Positions 34,541 to 46,287 of a stretch of DNA of 64,000 nt are shown piece by piece (the stretch's first letter is position 1; the number at the start of each line of letters is the position of its first letter). Made by a program: the position numbers and the translations under genes. A model generated the notes under the pieces. The model saw nothing but the letters and a program-made list of their open reading frames with translations. It had not been told where the DNA came from and ran no database searches. The DNA is taken from positions 451,422,014 through 451,486,013 of the forward strand of contig CM062810.1 in assembly GCA_031772625.1 (NCBI GenBank), written 5' to 3'. This stretch comes from Pinus tabuliformis (lineage: Eukaryota > Streptophyta > Pinopsida > Pinales > Pinaceae).

Positions 34541-34870
34541 GGAGAACTAATCAATCATGTCCTCACAGGAGAACACATCAATCCTGCTACAATTTCCATG
34601 GAGAACACATCAATCCAGGCCTCATAGGAGAACACACCAATCCTGCTACAATTGCCATGGAGAACACATCAATCCAGGCCGCCATGGAGAACACATCAAT
34701 CCAGGCCTCACAGGAGAACACATCAATCCTGCTACAATCGCCATGGAGAACACATCAATCTAGGCCTCACAGGAGAACTAATCATCCTGCTACATAGGAG
34801 AGCGAATCATCCTGTTCCACAAGAGAGAAAATCATCTTGTCCCATAAGAGAGCGAATCATCTTGTTCCAG
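34541..34870. repeat. Minisatellite in element G 3' region
   Basis: Roughly ten units carry the 17-mer GGAGAACACATCAATCC or close variants, in a higher-order unit of about 60 bp with CTGCTACAAT(T)GCCAT spacers. Later units degrade to GAGAGCGAATCATC. The open plus-strand frames here are by-products of the repeat. Confidence 0.85.
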
Positions 34871-35239
34871 TGTGCACCACCAGGGGAGGGTGAGTCACCC
34901 TGTGGTTGTATGTTGCTCCAGTAATAACCGCAAGCCCTCAGAGCTCCCAGAGCTCAATGTATGCAACATGTAGGACCCTTGTACAAGGGTTTCTTACCGA
35001 CTCCAAGTTGTTTGGGAAAATCACAGATTAGATCTTTCCTCGGGGCTTTGACAAGGTGTATCAACCTATACATCATCTTAATGTGATGGAGCCTCCTTGC
35101 TCATCAACTTACCATATCCAAGATGATGTCTATCTGCTGGAGCAATCAATGAATATGGGATTCCTCAATAATCGAATCCCACCTCTGGTTGTTATAGAGA
35201 ATCACAGTGGTATCCAATGTAAATCCAAATAGCTCACTG

Positions 35240-36420
35240 AAGAGCTTTCACAACCAGACTACTTCACATGAGGTTATGCTAGCAACAATATATCCTGCTT
35301 CGGCGGTGCTCAAAGCCATCGACTTTTTCTTCCTGCTCATCCAGGATATCGAAGCAGATCCCAAGGTAAAATAGCACCCGGAAGTGCTCTTACGGTCCAC
35401 CACATTGCCTGCCAAATCAACATCAGTATATCCAAGTAGTCTCACATCTCTAGCAGTGTATCTTAATCCATGAGAGATTGTGTCCTGGAGACATCTCATA
35501 AGATTCTTGGCATCAATCCAGTGAGGCTCAACCAAATATGAGTTCACAATGCTAACTACAAAAAATATGTTCGGACGGAGGTTCACCAAGAACGTCAATG
35601 CGAATGAGTTTATGAAACTCAGAGGCATTTCCCAAATATGGTCCGACATCACTACCATATAACTTCTAAAAGTTAAGATCCTCGAGGTAGTCACAGGCTT
35701 GCAGTCCATCATACCAAATCTTTCCAATATTTTTACCACATATTTCCCTTGAGATAGGAAAATTTCCCTTGGCTTCTGCCATACTTCAAGTCCTAGGAAG
35801 TAGTGCATCAGTCCTAGGTCTTTCATTTCAAATTCAAAGGCCAGCTCCCTCTTACATTTGTGAATGAGAGGGTCTGCACCTATTAGAAAGAGGTCATCCA
35901 CACACAATACCAGTATGAGAGGCTTGTCATCTTCAACCTTAAAGTAAAGGTTAGGATCACCTTCACTCCTAGTGAATCCCAACTTCATCAAGTAGCTATC
36001 GATCCTCTCATACCATGCTCGGGGTGCTTGCTTCAACCCATAGAGAGCTTTCTTCAACCTGTATACATGAGATTTTCGATCATAAATCTCAAATCCTTAG
36101 GGTTGCTCCACGTAGACCTCTTCTTTGATCGAGCCATGCAAGAACGCAGTCTTGACATCCATCTGATTTAGGTTGCATCCTTGTGAAGCGGCAAGGGCTA
36201 TGATTGAGTGGATGGTCGTATATCGGGTAACAGGTGCAAATATCTCATCATAGTCTATACCTTCCTTTTGGGAGAAACCTCCAGCAACAAAACGAGCCTT
36301 ATACTTTTCCGTGCTTCCATCTACTGCATGCTTTATCTTGTAAAGCCATTTTGAAGTAACAATTGTATTGTCTAGGGTCTGGGAACTACTTCCCAGACAT
36401 CAATCTCCATAATAGACTCA
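35240..36420 (-). pseudogene. Element G reverse transcriptase and RNase H
   Basis: This is copia-type RT. The Lys-Lys-Ala-Leu-Tyr-Gly-Leu-Lys-Gln-Ala-Pro-Arg-Ala-Trp motif lies at about 36010-36055. The catalytic Val-Asp-Asp is at 35893-35901, and the Tyr-Phe-Leu-Gly-Leu-Glu motif follows. RNase H begins near 35450 with a Tyr-x-Asp-x-Asp-Leu-Ala-Gly motif and runs to about 35250, including the Lys-Ser-Thr-Ser-Gly segment typical of copia elements. The N-terminal RT part lies at about 36060-36420. Confidence 0.93.
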
Positions 36421-37550
36421 TATTCTATGGTCATAGCATCCTTCTATACTTGATGCTTGACGGCATCTGAGAATGATGAAGGCTCATTTTGTATGATCGT
36501 TCTCTTGATGGTCATGTATCCTTGATACCTTTCAAGTTTCTTACTTTGACGGAAGGTTCCTCAGGGTGCAACATGTCCTTTAGCATCATCAAGTATCCCC
36601 CTAAGTCATGAAGGCCTCTTCCTAGAAGAGGAAGGCTCATGTGGATGAGAATCTATCAGATCCATGGGTTCTTCTACATCAAGCATTGATTCATCATCCT
36701 TTTCTTTCAGTTCCCTGGTGTTGGCTTCTTGAGAGCTCCTCAAAGTCGAAAGATTGTTCACCTTGCGGTGAACTTTTCTTTAGGAGTCTTGGAACCCAAT
36801 GCTTGATGAGGGCATCAATTTTGTACATATACGACGGTGATTGTAGTTTCAGCCCATAGAAACATCAAAAGTTGTTGATCATGTAGCATGACCCAGACAG
36901 CTTCCATCATCGTGTGGTTCTTCCTTCCCACCACACCATTCTGCTCAGGAGTATGTGGTGTAGTAGTCTCCCTCTTAATGCTAACCTCAAGTATGCCTTA
37001 GTGAACCAATTGTAATATATCAAAGGTCTTGCTTTGGCTTGAGGGGAATGGTCCCCTTTTGAGCTTTCCTTCAGCACATCCTGGACATACACCTTCATTC
37101 TCTATTCAGAATTCGGGCATCCCTATCACCATTTGTCTTACACCGAGTATAGCTTTATAATGAAGGGGGGAGAACCTCTAATGCCAAAGTTTGGACTGAA
37201 GAGATGTGTCATAAGACATGACACCTAGCAGACTTCCATCGACCTGATATAATGAATCAACACTAAAACCAAGAGTAAAGGCATCTTTAACATTATTTTT
37301 TCCATATACATACCTTGCCATCGCTGAAGGTTACCTTGTAGCCTTTTTCTTCCATTCCCGAGATGGACACTAGGTTCCTTTTGAGGTCAGGTGCATTTAA
37401 TACATCCTGGAATTTCTGGCCTTCTTGAATGCTTGTCCTCTTCCTTGATTCCTAGCTCTCCTCTTACCTTTGCTATTGAATTTGTCATTCCTTTGATTGC
37501 CATCAGAGGGATTTTGATCATCATCCTAGAGTGAGTCCTTTCTATCAGGG
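36421..37550 (-). pseudogene. Element G integrase and protease region
   Basis: Minus-strand remnants include the copia integrase segment Pro-Glu-Gln-Asn-Gly-Val-Val-Gly-Arg-Lys near 36920-36955, which carries the catalytic glutamate region. Upstream charged sequence fits the protease to integrase stretch, but I cannot place the protease active site. Confidence 0.65.
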
Positions 37551-37554
37551 CACT

Positions 37555-38340
37555 CCCTTGCATAGTGACTTGCTTTATCGCAAATGTAACAACGTCATTT
37601 TCTTCTAGCCTTAGGTCCAGCCTTTCCTTTTGATTTAATCACAGAATGATTTATTTTCTTTCCATGAAAAGAAAAGGCAATAGGAGGACCTTTAGGCATG
37701 GGCATTTCTTACACTTCTTCCCTTGTTTCTTCTTGAATGCATCTAGCCATTAATTCCTCGAAACCAGGAATTACATTATAGTTCAGAAGAGTAGTCCTGA
37801 ACACATACCAATCATATGGTAATCCTTCAAGAGTTGTAAGTGTCATTTCTCTATCAGTAATGGTTTCCCCAATAGATAGGAGATCGTTCTTGATCTCGGT
37901 GATTCTTAAGAAGTATACTTGCATACTTTCATCTTTACCCTTCTTGATTTCCCTCAGCTTATTTCTAAGAAACAAAACTTGATTTGCATCATTAACTTTA
38001 AATAAACTCACTAGTCTGTCATAGATTTCCTTGGAGGTGTCTAGATCAGAGATGTAGGCCACCAAGCGCTTGTCGATAGAGTCCCAGATGATCTTCTTTG
38101 TTTTGACTTCCCCATTTTTCCATTTGTTCTAGGTAGCAGCAGATGCATTTGATGAAGGCTCAACAATATTGCCTCTTACATGGTCCAGCACTCCTTGATC
38201 TTCAAGGGTTAGATCGATAGACATCTTCCATCCGTGATAGTCAGCTTTCTCACGGAGCTTTTCTTCGGCAGGAAAGAGTGTTGAGGACCCCATAGTTCTT
38301 TTAGGATAGCCTTGCCAATATTCTCTTCAATGATTTCTCT
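37555..38340 (-). pseudogene. gag: Element G gag
   Basis: This is a copia Gag of the UBN2 type. A helical core with Ile-Tyr-Asp-Arg-Leu-Val-Ser-Leu-Phe and Leu-Arg-Asn-Lys-Leu motifs lies at about 37709-38065. The Cys-x2-Cys-x4-His-x4-Cys knuckle (Cys-Tyr-Ile-Cys ... His-Tyr-Ala-Arg-Glu-Cys) is near 37555-37596. It starts a short way inside the primer site. Confidence 0.85.
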
Positions 38341-38370
38341 TGCTCTTGCTCGGGCTTTGTCTTCACCTCA

Positions 38371-38382
38371 ACTCTGATACCA
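38371..38382 (-). other. Primer-binding site of element G (initiator Met tRNA)
   Basis: TGGTATCAGAGT on the minus strand directly follows the 5' LTR. This is the standard plant initiator-methionine tRNA complement. Confidence 0.92.
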
Positions 38383-39437
38383 TGTTAAGTTATGGTATGT
38401 TCTATGCATATAAAAATTTACTTCTTTTTCTTATTATATTCCACCAATTAGCCTTCACATGTACATAAAGTAAAGTGCAGATAGAACATTAAACGATCGA
38501 CAGAAAACAAGCCAAGACAAGAGACACAAGATGTGGTGGCTAGCCAGGGAAAAACCCCAGAACGTGTGGGGAAACCCTTTGATCAAATCTTCTTTTATCT
38601 TCAATAATTCAGCAGAGAGAAATAGTACAATAAATATGATTCATATCAGCAGTAGCAAACCCTAGATCAGTAGCATCAACATTAGCGGCTTCATTATCAA
38701 ACTAGGGCAGACCATATCTCACAAACCGACAGTCAGATTGACTTCATTCCACCACCAAAAGTTTCGGCTTCCAGAGGAGGTTCAGATGAACCTACAACGC
38801 AGTTCAAATGAGGATATATTCTAGGCCACGCAAGTCAATCTTTACTTCTGTAGTTGCAGCTTCAGTTTTAGCAGTTTCCGGCTTCAAACTAGGGCAGTCG
38901 ATATCTTGCAAACCGTTCGTTGGATTGACTTAATTCCACCACCAAAACTTGCGGCTTTCAAAGGAGGTTCAGATGAACCTACAATGCAGTTCCAAAGAGG
39001 AGATATTCTATGCCATGCAAGTCAATCTTTACTTCTGCAGTTGCAGCTTCAAATTCAACAGCTTCCGACTTCACATGTGAGAGAGAGAGAGACCCATTTC
39101 AGCGCAGTAGAGAAGAGACTCATATCTGCGCAGTAGAGAGAGAGAGAGATGTGATGAGATGAGTGAGTCCAAATGAGGAAAATTCCTCTTATATTTATAC
39201 ACAACGTTGGTGGGTGAATAGATGCGACTGTTGGGCTTCTGAGCCTACATGAGTTGTAGATCGGCTTGATAATAATTCCATAATCAAAATAAATTCATAT
39301 CTCCATGAATACTTATCGGAATTGGATGATCTTTATATCAATCCTAAACCTCTCGACGAGAGGAATCTAATAAAAATATTATTAGCCATGAATAAGATGA
39401 CCCACATGAATTTTTTCCCTGGTTTCCAATTTTAACA
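38383..39437 (-). repeat. Element G 5' LTR
   Basis: This 1055-bp partner of 32840-33892 has the same internal tandem duplication (about 38698-38882 and 38883-39070) and a TATA box near 39190-39199. Confidence 0.95.
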
Positions 39438-39442
39438 AAATC
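39438..39442. repeat. Target-site duplication of element G, right copy (AAATC)
   Basis: Perfect match to 32835-32839. Confidence 0.92.
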
Positions 39443-39529
39443 CGACACATATCTTCAGAAGATTTCATCTGCCCCCATTTTGCACAAATGTCCCACAATG
39501 ACTGAAAAATCTGCTTTATGAACCACTAA

Positions 39530-40990
39530 TTATTTCTTTTTCTGATTTGTATATCCTTCAAGCACCATTCCTATAGTTAATAAGTGAATAATGTTAGAAA
39601 AATGGTCATCATCTACACGTATGAGAAAGATTTGTGCACCGAGCAAGCCTTCCTCCAAATTACTGGGTTGTTTACCTGTTTCAATTCTCAACAGATGGTT
39701 GGGTTCAACATTCAACCTCCTCGACTTAACAATTACTTCAAAATCATACTCCTGAAATAATAACAACCACCTACAAATATTTCCCCCAACATAGGCATGT
39801 TCACCAAGTACTTTAAGGAAGAATGATCTATATACATCTTAAAATGTCCTCCTAACAGATAATTCCTAAATTTTTGCAGCACGTAGACCATGTCCAACGC
39901 CTCGCGCTCTATTGTTGAATAATTTTTCTCGACCTTTGATAATTTCCTACATGCGAAGGATATAGGATGGTCCAGTTCTCCTTCGCCTGCCTATGTTAGT
40001 ACTGTACCCAACACAATGCAAGAAGCATCTACATGTACATGAAACTCCTTTTTTGGAATCAGGAAATACCAGGATTGGCATAGTCACCATATTTTCCTTT
40101 AACACATCCAATTTGCACTAACATTCTTCATCCTAAAATAATGTTGCATCCTTCTTTATCAATTTTGCCATGGGCATGGTAGTTTGAGCATAAGATTTAA
40201 TGAATTTTCTATAGTATCCCATGTGTCCCAGCGTCGTGGGTAGCTGCTTGACATTCCTACGGGCCTCCAAATTCACAATCACTGCAATCTTTGCAGGTTC
40301 CACCATCAATCGTTGTTTACACATGAAATGACCTAGCATGACCCCAAAAGGAACACATAATATGCATTTTTTCAATTCCAGTGCTATGTCGTATCGTCAA
40401 CATGTATCCAATTGAAGGCACAAACTTGCGAGATGGTGCTTCACCAAGCCAAACATAGTCCAGTCATCAAAGCATACTTCCAGAAACTTATGAATGAATT
40501 CTTTGAACGTAGCTATGACTATGCAAGAAAATATTGTAGGAGAGTTCCTCAACCCAAATAGAATAATAGTGTATTCAAAGCAACCCCATTATGTCGCGAA
40601 GGTGGTTTTTCTTCTATCCTCTGGGGCAATCTTAATTTGATGATACCCAGAAAACTCATCAGTAAAGGAATAGTCCTCCTACTCTTTGAAATTGTCTAAC
40701 ACTTCATTTGTAAACAACATCGGAAATGGATCACGAACACATGCATCATTAAGCTTGTGCAAATCTATGCAGATCTAGATTTTTCCCTTTTGTTTCTTCT
40801 CTTAGACTACCATCGCGCACAACCAATTAGACTCTTCAATAGGTTCTATAATGCCCGCCTCCAACATTTTATCTGGCTATTGGAAAACATTTTCCTTATA
40901 CTTTGGATTAAGGCAATAAGGCCTTTGTTTGACAGGCTTCACATACAGTTTCAATGTGATCCTCATAACCTGAAGTCACCAAGTATGCCC
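39530..40990 (-). pseudogene. Element E reverse transcriptase and RNase H
   Basis: On the minus strand, RT reads from about 40920 (Asp-Pro-Phe-Pro, then a Phe-Ser-Gly-Tyr-His-Gln-Ile motif). It continues through a Phe-Asp-Asp catalytic turn near 40460 to the Leu-Gly-His and Gly-Tyr-Tyr-Arg-Lys-Phe motifs at about 40190-40340. RNase H remnants continue to about 39530, ending with a Leu-Asn-Val-Glu-Pro-Asn-His-Leu-x-Arg segment. Ty3/gypsy type, decayed. Confidence 0.8.
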
Positions 40991-41649
40991 TTTAAATCTA
41001 AAAAATTCGTGGGGAAGAGATCTTGGTATTAACAAAGTAATTTAGCAACTTTGTTTACTGTAGCATCATCCCAATAGTCTCCAATCTTCATGAACTTCAG
41101 TTCTTCTTCAATGCCAATGTTTACATGTCTTGTTCTTAAAGGTGCGGAGATGTTTGGGTTCTCTACTTGCAGTATTTCTACTTTGTGATGCCCTTTTGTT
41201 TTTGGAATATTGATATTTCTCGAGTCTTCTTCCTCCTCTTTAGTGGTCACATTATAACATTCCAATCTGTGGAATAGCTAGGTTCTCCAATTCGGTTGCA
41301 TCCATTCTATAGGTTCCTTCGGTGTCTTGAAGATAACCGCTTTAATTTCTTGAAGCGCTTCATCGATTCTTACAAATCCATCCTCGAAGTTGAAGGTTAA
41401 TAAGAATCCTTCCTTCAACACATCGCATTCCACAGTGCCATGGCGAAGCTTTGTTTCGAGGTACCAGTTCATGGGGATTGCATCCAAGGTATGAAAAAAT
41501 ATATGTACCGATTTTGGCTATGGTTCCATCCCCCACGCCTTAGTCCACTTTGCCAGTTGATCACATGGATCATCCTTCCCATTATACTTCTCAGTCATTC
41601 TTGTATGAGCATGTCCAAATCATAACTTCATCATTCTCTTGTAATCTCG
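40991..41649 (-). pseudogene. Element E linker before reverse transcriptase
   Basis: Minus-strand open stretches at 41029-41265 and 41278-41487 are acidic and helical, with no domain I recognise. They lie between the Gag-like block and RT and are probably the N-terminal RT linker. Confidence 0.4.
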
Positions 41650-41847
41650 CTATCCAGCAAAACTATTTTTATGGGTACCCCACCATCGTGCGAGCATAAC
41701 ATGCAATGGAAACTCCAATGCTTGAAAACAATGATCTTCAGGGACTTCAAGATAAAATTCATCTAGAAATATATCTACGTTAGTCAAACAATCATAATAA
41801 GGTAAATTTCTTACCTCCGACGAAACACACTGTAGTGACTTCGTCAT
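41650..41847 (-). pseudogene. Element E: Gag-like block downstream of protease
   Basis: The block contains Leu-Pro-Tyr-Tyr-Asp, then an Ala-Arg-Trp-Trp-Gly-Thr-His motif equivalent to that of element B at 20609-20848. It sits between protease and RT. The assignment is by resemblance to the Gag core. Confidence 0.5.
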
Positions 41848-42049
41848 TATATTGCATCACAATGTAAATACTTTATGTAGGTGACTTTGCCAATGCTCTA
41901 ATTCTTCATCTCAGTTAGAAGTGCAGGAACTCTCCTGGTCCCATGCGATCTATCCATCCGCCATTGGATTGATCTAATCCTGATCTCACGTTGTTACCTT
42001 GTAGATTTGATCCAGCTCATTGTCACTTTGTACGTAATCGTGGACTAGT

Positions 42050-42610
42050 TCTGTATAGCGCACCCCTTCCACAGGATCCAGTGGCACTATAACCCTTAGC
42101 GAATTTCTTTCAAATGATAATTGTCCTCTTCTTCAAATTAATGACCCCATTAATATCAATAGCCCAGTCGATTCCTAGGAGCACGGGGTAGGGGTTATTG
42201 TCATCAACAATTTTGATAACTTCAAAGTCTGCTAATGCACTCACAACTTCAATATAAACCATTGCTCCATATAATCGTCCCATGGGGATGATTTTCTACT
42301 AATTTACCATTCTGAGCTGAATCAGAGACCACTGTAGTTCAAGTATCCCCATCCTTTCCCATTTTTGTTTTAGTAGAAGCTTCGGATCGGACCCATAGAT
42401 ATAGAATGACCTGGTCCATTTCATAATCACCTATCTGTGATGTTAGTGGCATCTCATGTCCTTTTCGAGCCTTATGCTTACTAATCTTTCTAATGGTGCA
42501 CTGCTCCGTACAAGACTTTTCTTTATTAGCACACTTGTCTATTAAGTCTTGCAATCCTTCCACAACCTTTCTTTCATTCAGTAAATTTATACATGTCTCC
42601 AAAAATGTCG
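42050..42610 (-). pseudogene. Element E protease region
   Basis: It shares the Tyr-Glu-Met-Asp-Gln-Val-Ile-Leu motif and helical upstream segment with element B's protease (20876-21673). The downstream Pro-Tyr-Pro-x-Leu-Leu-Gly-Ile-Asp-type motif is at about 42165-42200. Confidence 0.65.
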
Positions 42611-42779
42611 CGAGTATAGAAGGATCAACCTCTTATGTTGCCCTGGTCTCTGGTGTCTTATTCTGGTTTCCTAAGGTGGATGCCTCAACGAAGCTCTTAT
42701 TTGCTTCCATGAATGTTTCCTTAGCGAGATTAAGGTCAAAGGTGACTTATTTCTTAGGGGCTTTGTAGACCCATTTGTC

Positions 42780-44480
42780 TTCTTCAGGCTACTTACCCTT
42801 ATCTACGCCAGTCTTCATACCTCTTCTTAGTACAATATTAATGCTCTGATCCTCCTCGTGGGGCTCAACCCTCATCATCTGTAAATTTTGTGTAGTTTGT
42901 TAAGGTTGCGTCTTCTTCTCTTGCATTTTAGCTATTAGCACTGGGAATTCTTCAATGGCATGGTCGAATTGTCTATAGTATTAACATGAAGGGTGTGTAG
43001 GATTGAAACAATTTCGTGTGAAGTGCCTCGGTTGTCCGCAGTTGTAGTAGATAATCTAACCGTGACCTATACTAGGTCCTCCTCCTCCTCCTCATCCCCC
43101 ACCTTGAAATAGCCTACGCACTCCTCCTACACCTTGATCTGGAGGTCAAGTTTCTGGTTGCATTCGGTAAGTAGGTGTTCTTTCCATCATCATCTCATAG
43201 CTTCGACAATGTCACTCATCATGGCCCATAGATTTAGAAAAAGTAAAAAACATCTCCTGGGGTGTCTGAACGAACTTCTAAAGTAAGTGGTGGTTATCCC
43301 TCGCACATTGCCCAGTGACTTAATAAATGGTGCACCATAGCACAACTCTCGTTCTTGGACTGACTAGTTCTTATGGCTTCAGGAGTGTTGGACCTCTCTC
43401 TACAAGGTAATTCGCACATACTAGACAATGATCTTTGTCATGCCTGTGGCCTTTGCACTTCAAGCACCAAACCTCTGTCCACACTTCTGGCTTAGTCTCC
43501 TTTTCTTTCTTCATACTCTGTAACTCTAGGTGTAGGCTCACGAACTGCGAGTGGATCTATTGTACCCTTAGGTTTGTATCCTGAATAGGCAATGTGTGTA
43601 GCCTCATTGCGATCTCCAAGGATTATGCCTACGTTGATATCTTCTACTGTGGCAGAGAAATTCTTAAATGTGGCAAACGTGATGCGATAAACCAGTCATG
43701 ATGCTAGCTATTAGAGATTTGCATGTTAGCCTGTCTGACTTGGCACTTCAACCTCTAATCAAAGTCCTAAGGTGTCTCCTTGACTATCATTAGGATCTAC
43801 TTAAATTCAATAATTGATAGAACCTCAAATTTAGGATTACTAAATTATTTGTTCAACCCTATCTGAGTCTCCAGTAACGATGATTGAGGATTTTCAGCAC
43901 AATACTTAATGTATGAAGTTAGTGCATAATCCTAAAAGGTAGTAACAATCTATGCCTTATTTATATTGTCATCATTCATTTGTTGCATTTTCCATATAGT
44001 GTTCACAACAAAACATAACTTCTTTAAAGCTTCACTTCCTATGCCCTTTAAGATCGACATCTCCATTGCATTTGCGATGCTCAATGTGGCGGTGGAGGTC
44101 GAGGTGGAGTGGATGGATGCTGTGTACTAGGAATACCCTGAGCTATTAGCTGAATAGTGCTTCATGGCATAGTCTACATGCCCATTGGTCGTCATGTGAA
44201 GGAGGTCCAATCAATGGGTTATATTCTGGTCCTGATTCTTCATGATTTCTAAAGAACCTTCCACTTTGCGTATCTCCAAAAATCAAGGTAATGGAATTAT
44301 CTTCTTTTCACACAAAAACACCTTAATCCAAGTATTCAATTATCTAACGTACTTACCTTGTGTTCCTTTGAATAATTTTCATTCCACTTCACTATAGCTA
44401 ACTGATGTGTCTACTACAAATTCGGTAAAAAATCCTCACAAAATTCGATCAAGCCAATGATCGATAACCCACGTGATCTT
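42780..44480 (-). pseudogene. gag: Element E gag
   Basis: This is a decayed minus-strand Gag. The best-preserved part is a Cys-x2-Cys-x4-His-x4-Cys knuckle at 43425-43469 (Trp-Cys-Leu-Lys-Cys ... His-Asp-Lys-Asp-His-Cys). A second knuckle-like cluster lies near 43000-43045 (Cys-Gly-Gln-Pro-Arg-His). The order matches element B. Upstream sequence to 44480 aligns in patches with element B at 22600-23650. Confidence 0.65.
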
Positions 44481-44490
44481 GTTATAACAT

Positions 44491-45345
44491 TAGTGTGATG
44501 TCTTCCAGTGCCTTAGATATGCATCCACGTAGATCGATAGACTTCTACGGCTCATTATTGTAACTAAGTTAAAGTTTCCTTCAAACCTTCACTAAGGTCC
44601 ATGATCAGCCATTGCGAACCTTAAAAAATTGATGCACGTACATTTGTGCATCAAAAGGAAACCCTATATCGAATTTCACATAGATCTACTTAATTCATCA
44701 GAAAACATAAGAGAAATAGATTTTAATCTCACAGAAGTGGATAACCATTCATTTGATATACCATTAAAATAGATTCAGTGAATTCATGTAGCATTCATTC
44801 AATATTTCAGAAACATATATCATTAATCAACAACATATAACATAAGCAAATGCAATGGGAATACTAATTAATTCTTCAAAAAGTTGTCTTTATATATCTT
44901 TAATTCACCGATTACAGACTCTTCTTATCTCGTGAACACAACTGTAGGGGTCTGCGCACTCAGTTGTGGACTCTACCCAGGCCTCCTGTGCACTCAGCTG
45001 CAAGAGCCTCCCTTTCTTTACCTAAGTGCAGGAAGCAGAGCCTTCCTACCTTAACTCTTGCTCAAGACAGGAAAAACTCTTCAACGTACCCCACTCTCTA
45101 TCCAAATTTATCTCTAAGACTCGCTAAGACTCAACTCTTTATATCCTTCATAATAGAATACCATGGCCCCTGGCTCATGGGTGAGGCTTCAAAACTAAAA
45201 AATAACAAGGGGCTAAGCCCCTTTGAATCCTATATATCTGCACACTCTGTGTCCGCATTTCACAGATACTTTACATATTTTACAAAATTCTTTACAAAAA
45301 TGACTAAGTTAACTCAATCCTACCCTTGGGGACCCCATCCCAACA
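44491..45345 (-). repeat. Element E 5' LTR (recognisable part)
   Basis: It aligns with 27264-28116 and ends ATCCCAACA before the TAAGT duplication. More diverged than the LTR pairs of A, D or G. Confidence 0.85.
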
Positions 45346-45350
45346 TAAGT
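45346..45350. repeat. Target-site duplication of element E, right copy (TAAGT)
   Basis: Perfect match to 27098-27102. Confidence 0.9.
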
Positions 45351-46287
45351 ATTAGGGTGATTACTTAGTTTTCTTCCATTTTTAGATAGATAGATTAGTG
45401 GTACAATAGTGATATTTTTTACTTCAGAAAAGCTGGTGGTAGTGGGCTCTGCGCATCTCCCTTACGGGATCATGGTAGGAGGGTTCCATTCACACAACCC
45501 AAAAATAGATTTATTGTTTGATCACTACATAACTTAAGATTTCTTATTGGATATATCACTATTTCTAAATTTATTAGAAGTACTTGCAGTTTTCATTTTG
45601 GTTCCTTGATTTTTCTACGATTTAGAAGCACTTCTATTCATAAATGTAGCCATTAGCTATTAATAAATTTCTTTTTCATAAATTCAATTCATCTTTTACA
45701 TATATAAATGAAGTTATGCATAAATGAAGAAAGGAATATATGTTGTTGCAAGAGTGGATGATCTATAGGGAGACCTCATCTCGCTACCCTCATCTATGTC
45801 TTCTCCACCTACACTGCCAGAGTCCACCAAACCCTATTCCAAATTTCTATTTTGTAGCAAAGTGGACATTTTCCTAGAGAAACTTCAACCATATTGAAGC
45901 CTTGTAATGAGCCTTGGGTAGTGTGAACCTCCTTTCTGCCTTATTTCTCCATCAAACACCTTTCCCACACATTATTCTACCTTTCCTACCTCCCTATAAG
46001 CTTTCAGCCTCCTTCCTGTAGTAAAAAAGCACATCCTATAGTAGAACTAGGACATCCTGTAGTACTACAGGAAACCTTGTAGCAACCTGTTTTAAGCCAA
46101 AATTGAGAAAAATTGATCATATGAGCTTAGGTTGGGCCTCCACCTAGTTTCCATACCCTTAACACCATTCCAAACCTATTTCCCCATACCTTTGCTCCTT
46201 ATCAAAGAACAAATTGGTTATATTAGCATATGCATTCATAAAATTGAAAATAAAAAAGGATTTTCTGGAATTTCTAGTTAGCACACG
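45351..46287 (+). repeat. Element F 3' LTR, right piece
   Basis: This continues 26397-27102 after element E. It contains CCTGTAGTA/CTACAGGA-type motifs at 46015-46085, where the A and C LTRs have their CCTGTAGAA clusters. The flanking sequence also parallels the A LTR (CCATTCCAAACCT...). It is interrupted by element C at 46288, and its end is not in the window. Confidence 0.7.

Larger units (their letters stand above)
33906..35240 (-). other. Element G 3' untranslated region with tandem repeats
   Basis: Between the RNase H end and the polypurine tract there is no supportable gene. It holds a duplicated unit of about 120 bp (34146-34375) built on GTCTCAGAGTATGTACCACT. It also holds a minisatellite (34541-34870) of GGAGAACACATCAATCC-type units. 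Confidence 0.7.
32840..39437 (-). mobile_element. Element G: Ty1/copia LTR retrotransposon, minus strand, 6.6 kb
   Basis: Two LTRs of about 1.05 kb (32840-33892, 38383-39437) have TGTTAA...TTAACA ends and flanking perfect AAATC duplications. An initiator-Met-tRNA primer site, gag with CCHC knuckle, integrase, copia-type RT and RNase H, and a polypurine tract follow on the minus strand. Integrase before RT is the copia order. A few percent LTR difference makes it fairly young. Coding sequence is interrupted roughly five to ten times. It lies inside element E between RNase H and integrase. Confidence 0.95.
27103..45345 (-). mobile_element. Element E: Ty3/gypsy LTR retrotransposon, minus strand, hosts element G
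   Basis: Left LTR 27103-28116 and right LTR (recognisable part 44491-45345) are flanked by perfect TAAGT duplications. About 11.6 kb remains when element G is removed. On the minus strand I read Gag with two zinc knuckles, protease, a Gag-like block, reverse transcriptase, RNase H, integrase (the linker before it is split by G) and a 3' extra region. The U5 side of the left LTR and the gag/protease blocks resemble element B, so E looks like the autonomous-type relative of B. Divergence between its LTRs is high. It is one of the oldest and most decayed elements here, with many breaks. Confidence 0.9.

Noticed and set aside
34453-34924. Plus-strand open frames with repeated Gly-Glu-His-Ile-Asn-Pro-Gly in element G
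   Set aside because: They are translation of the minisatellite on the strand opposite to the element, not a gene.
32840-39437. CRISPR-like or bacterial repeat array
   Set aside because: The repeats are LTRs and minisatellites of a copia element. Nothing in the window is prokaryotic.
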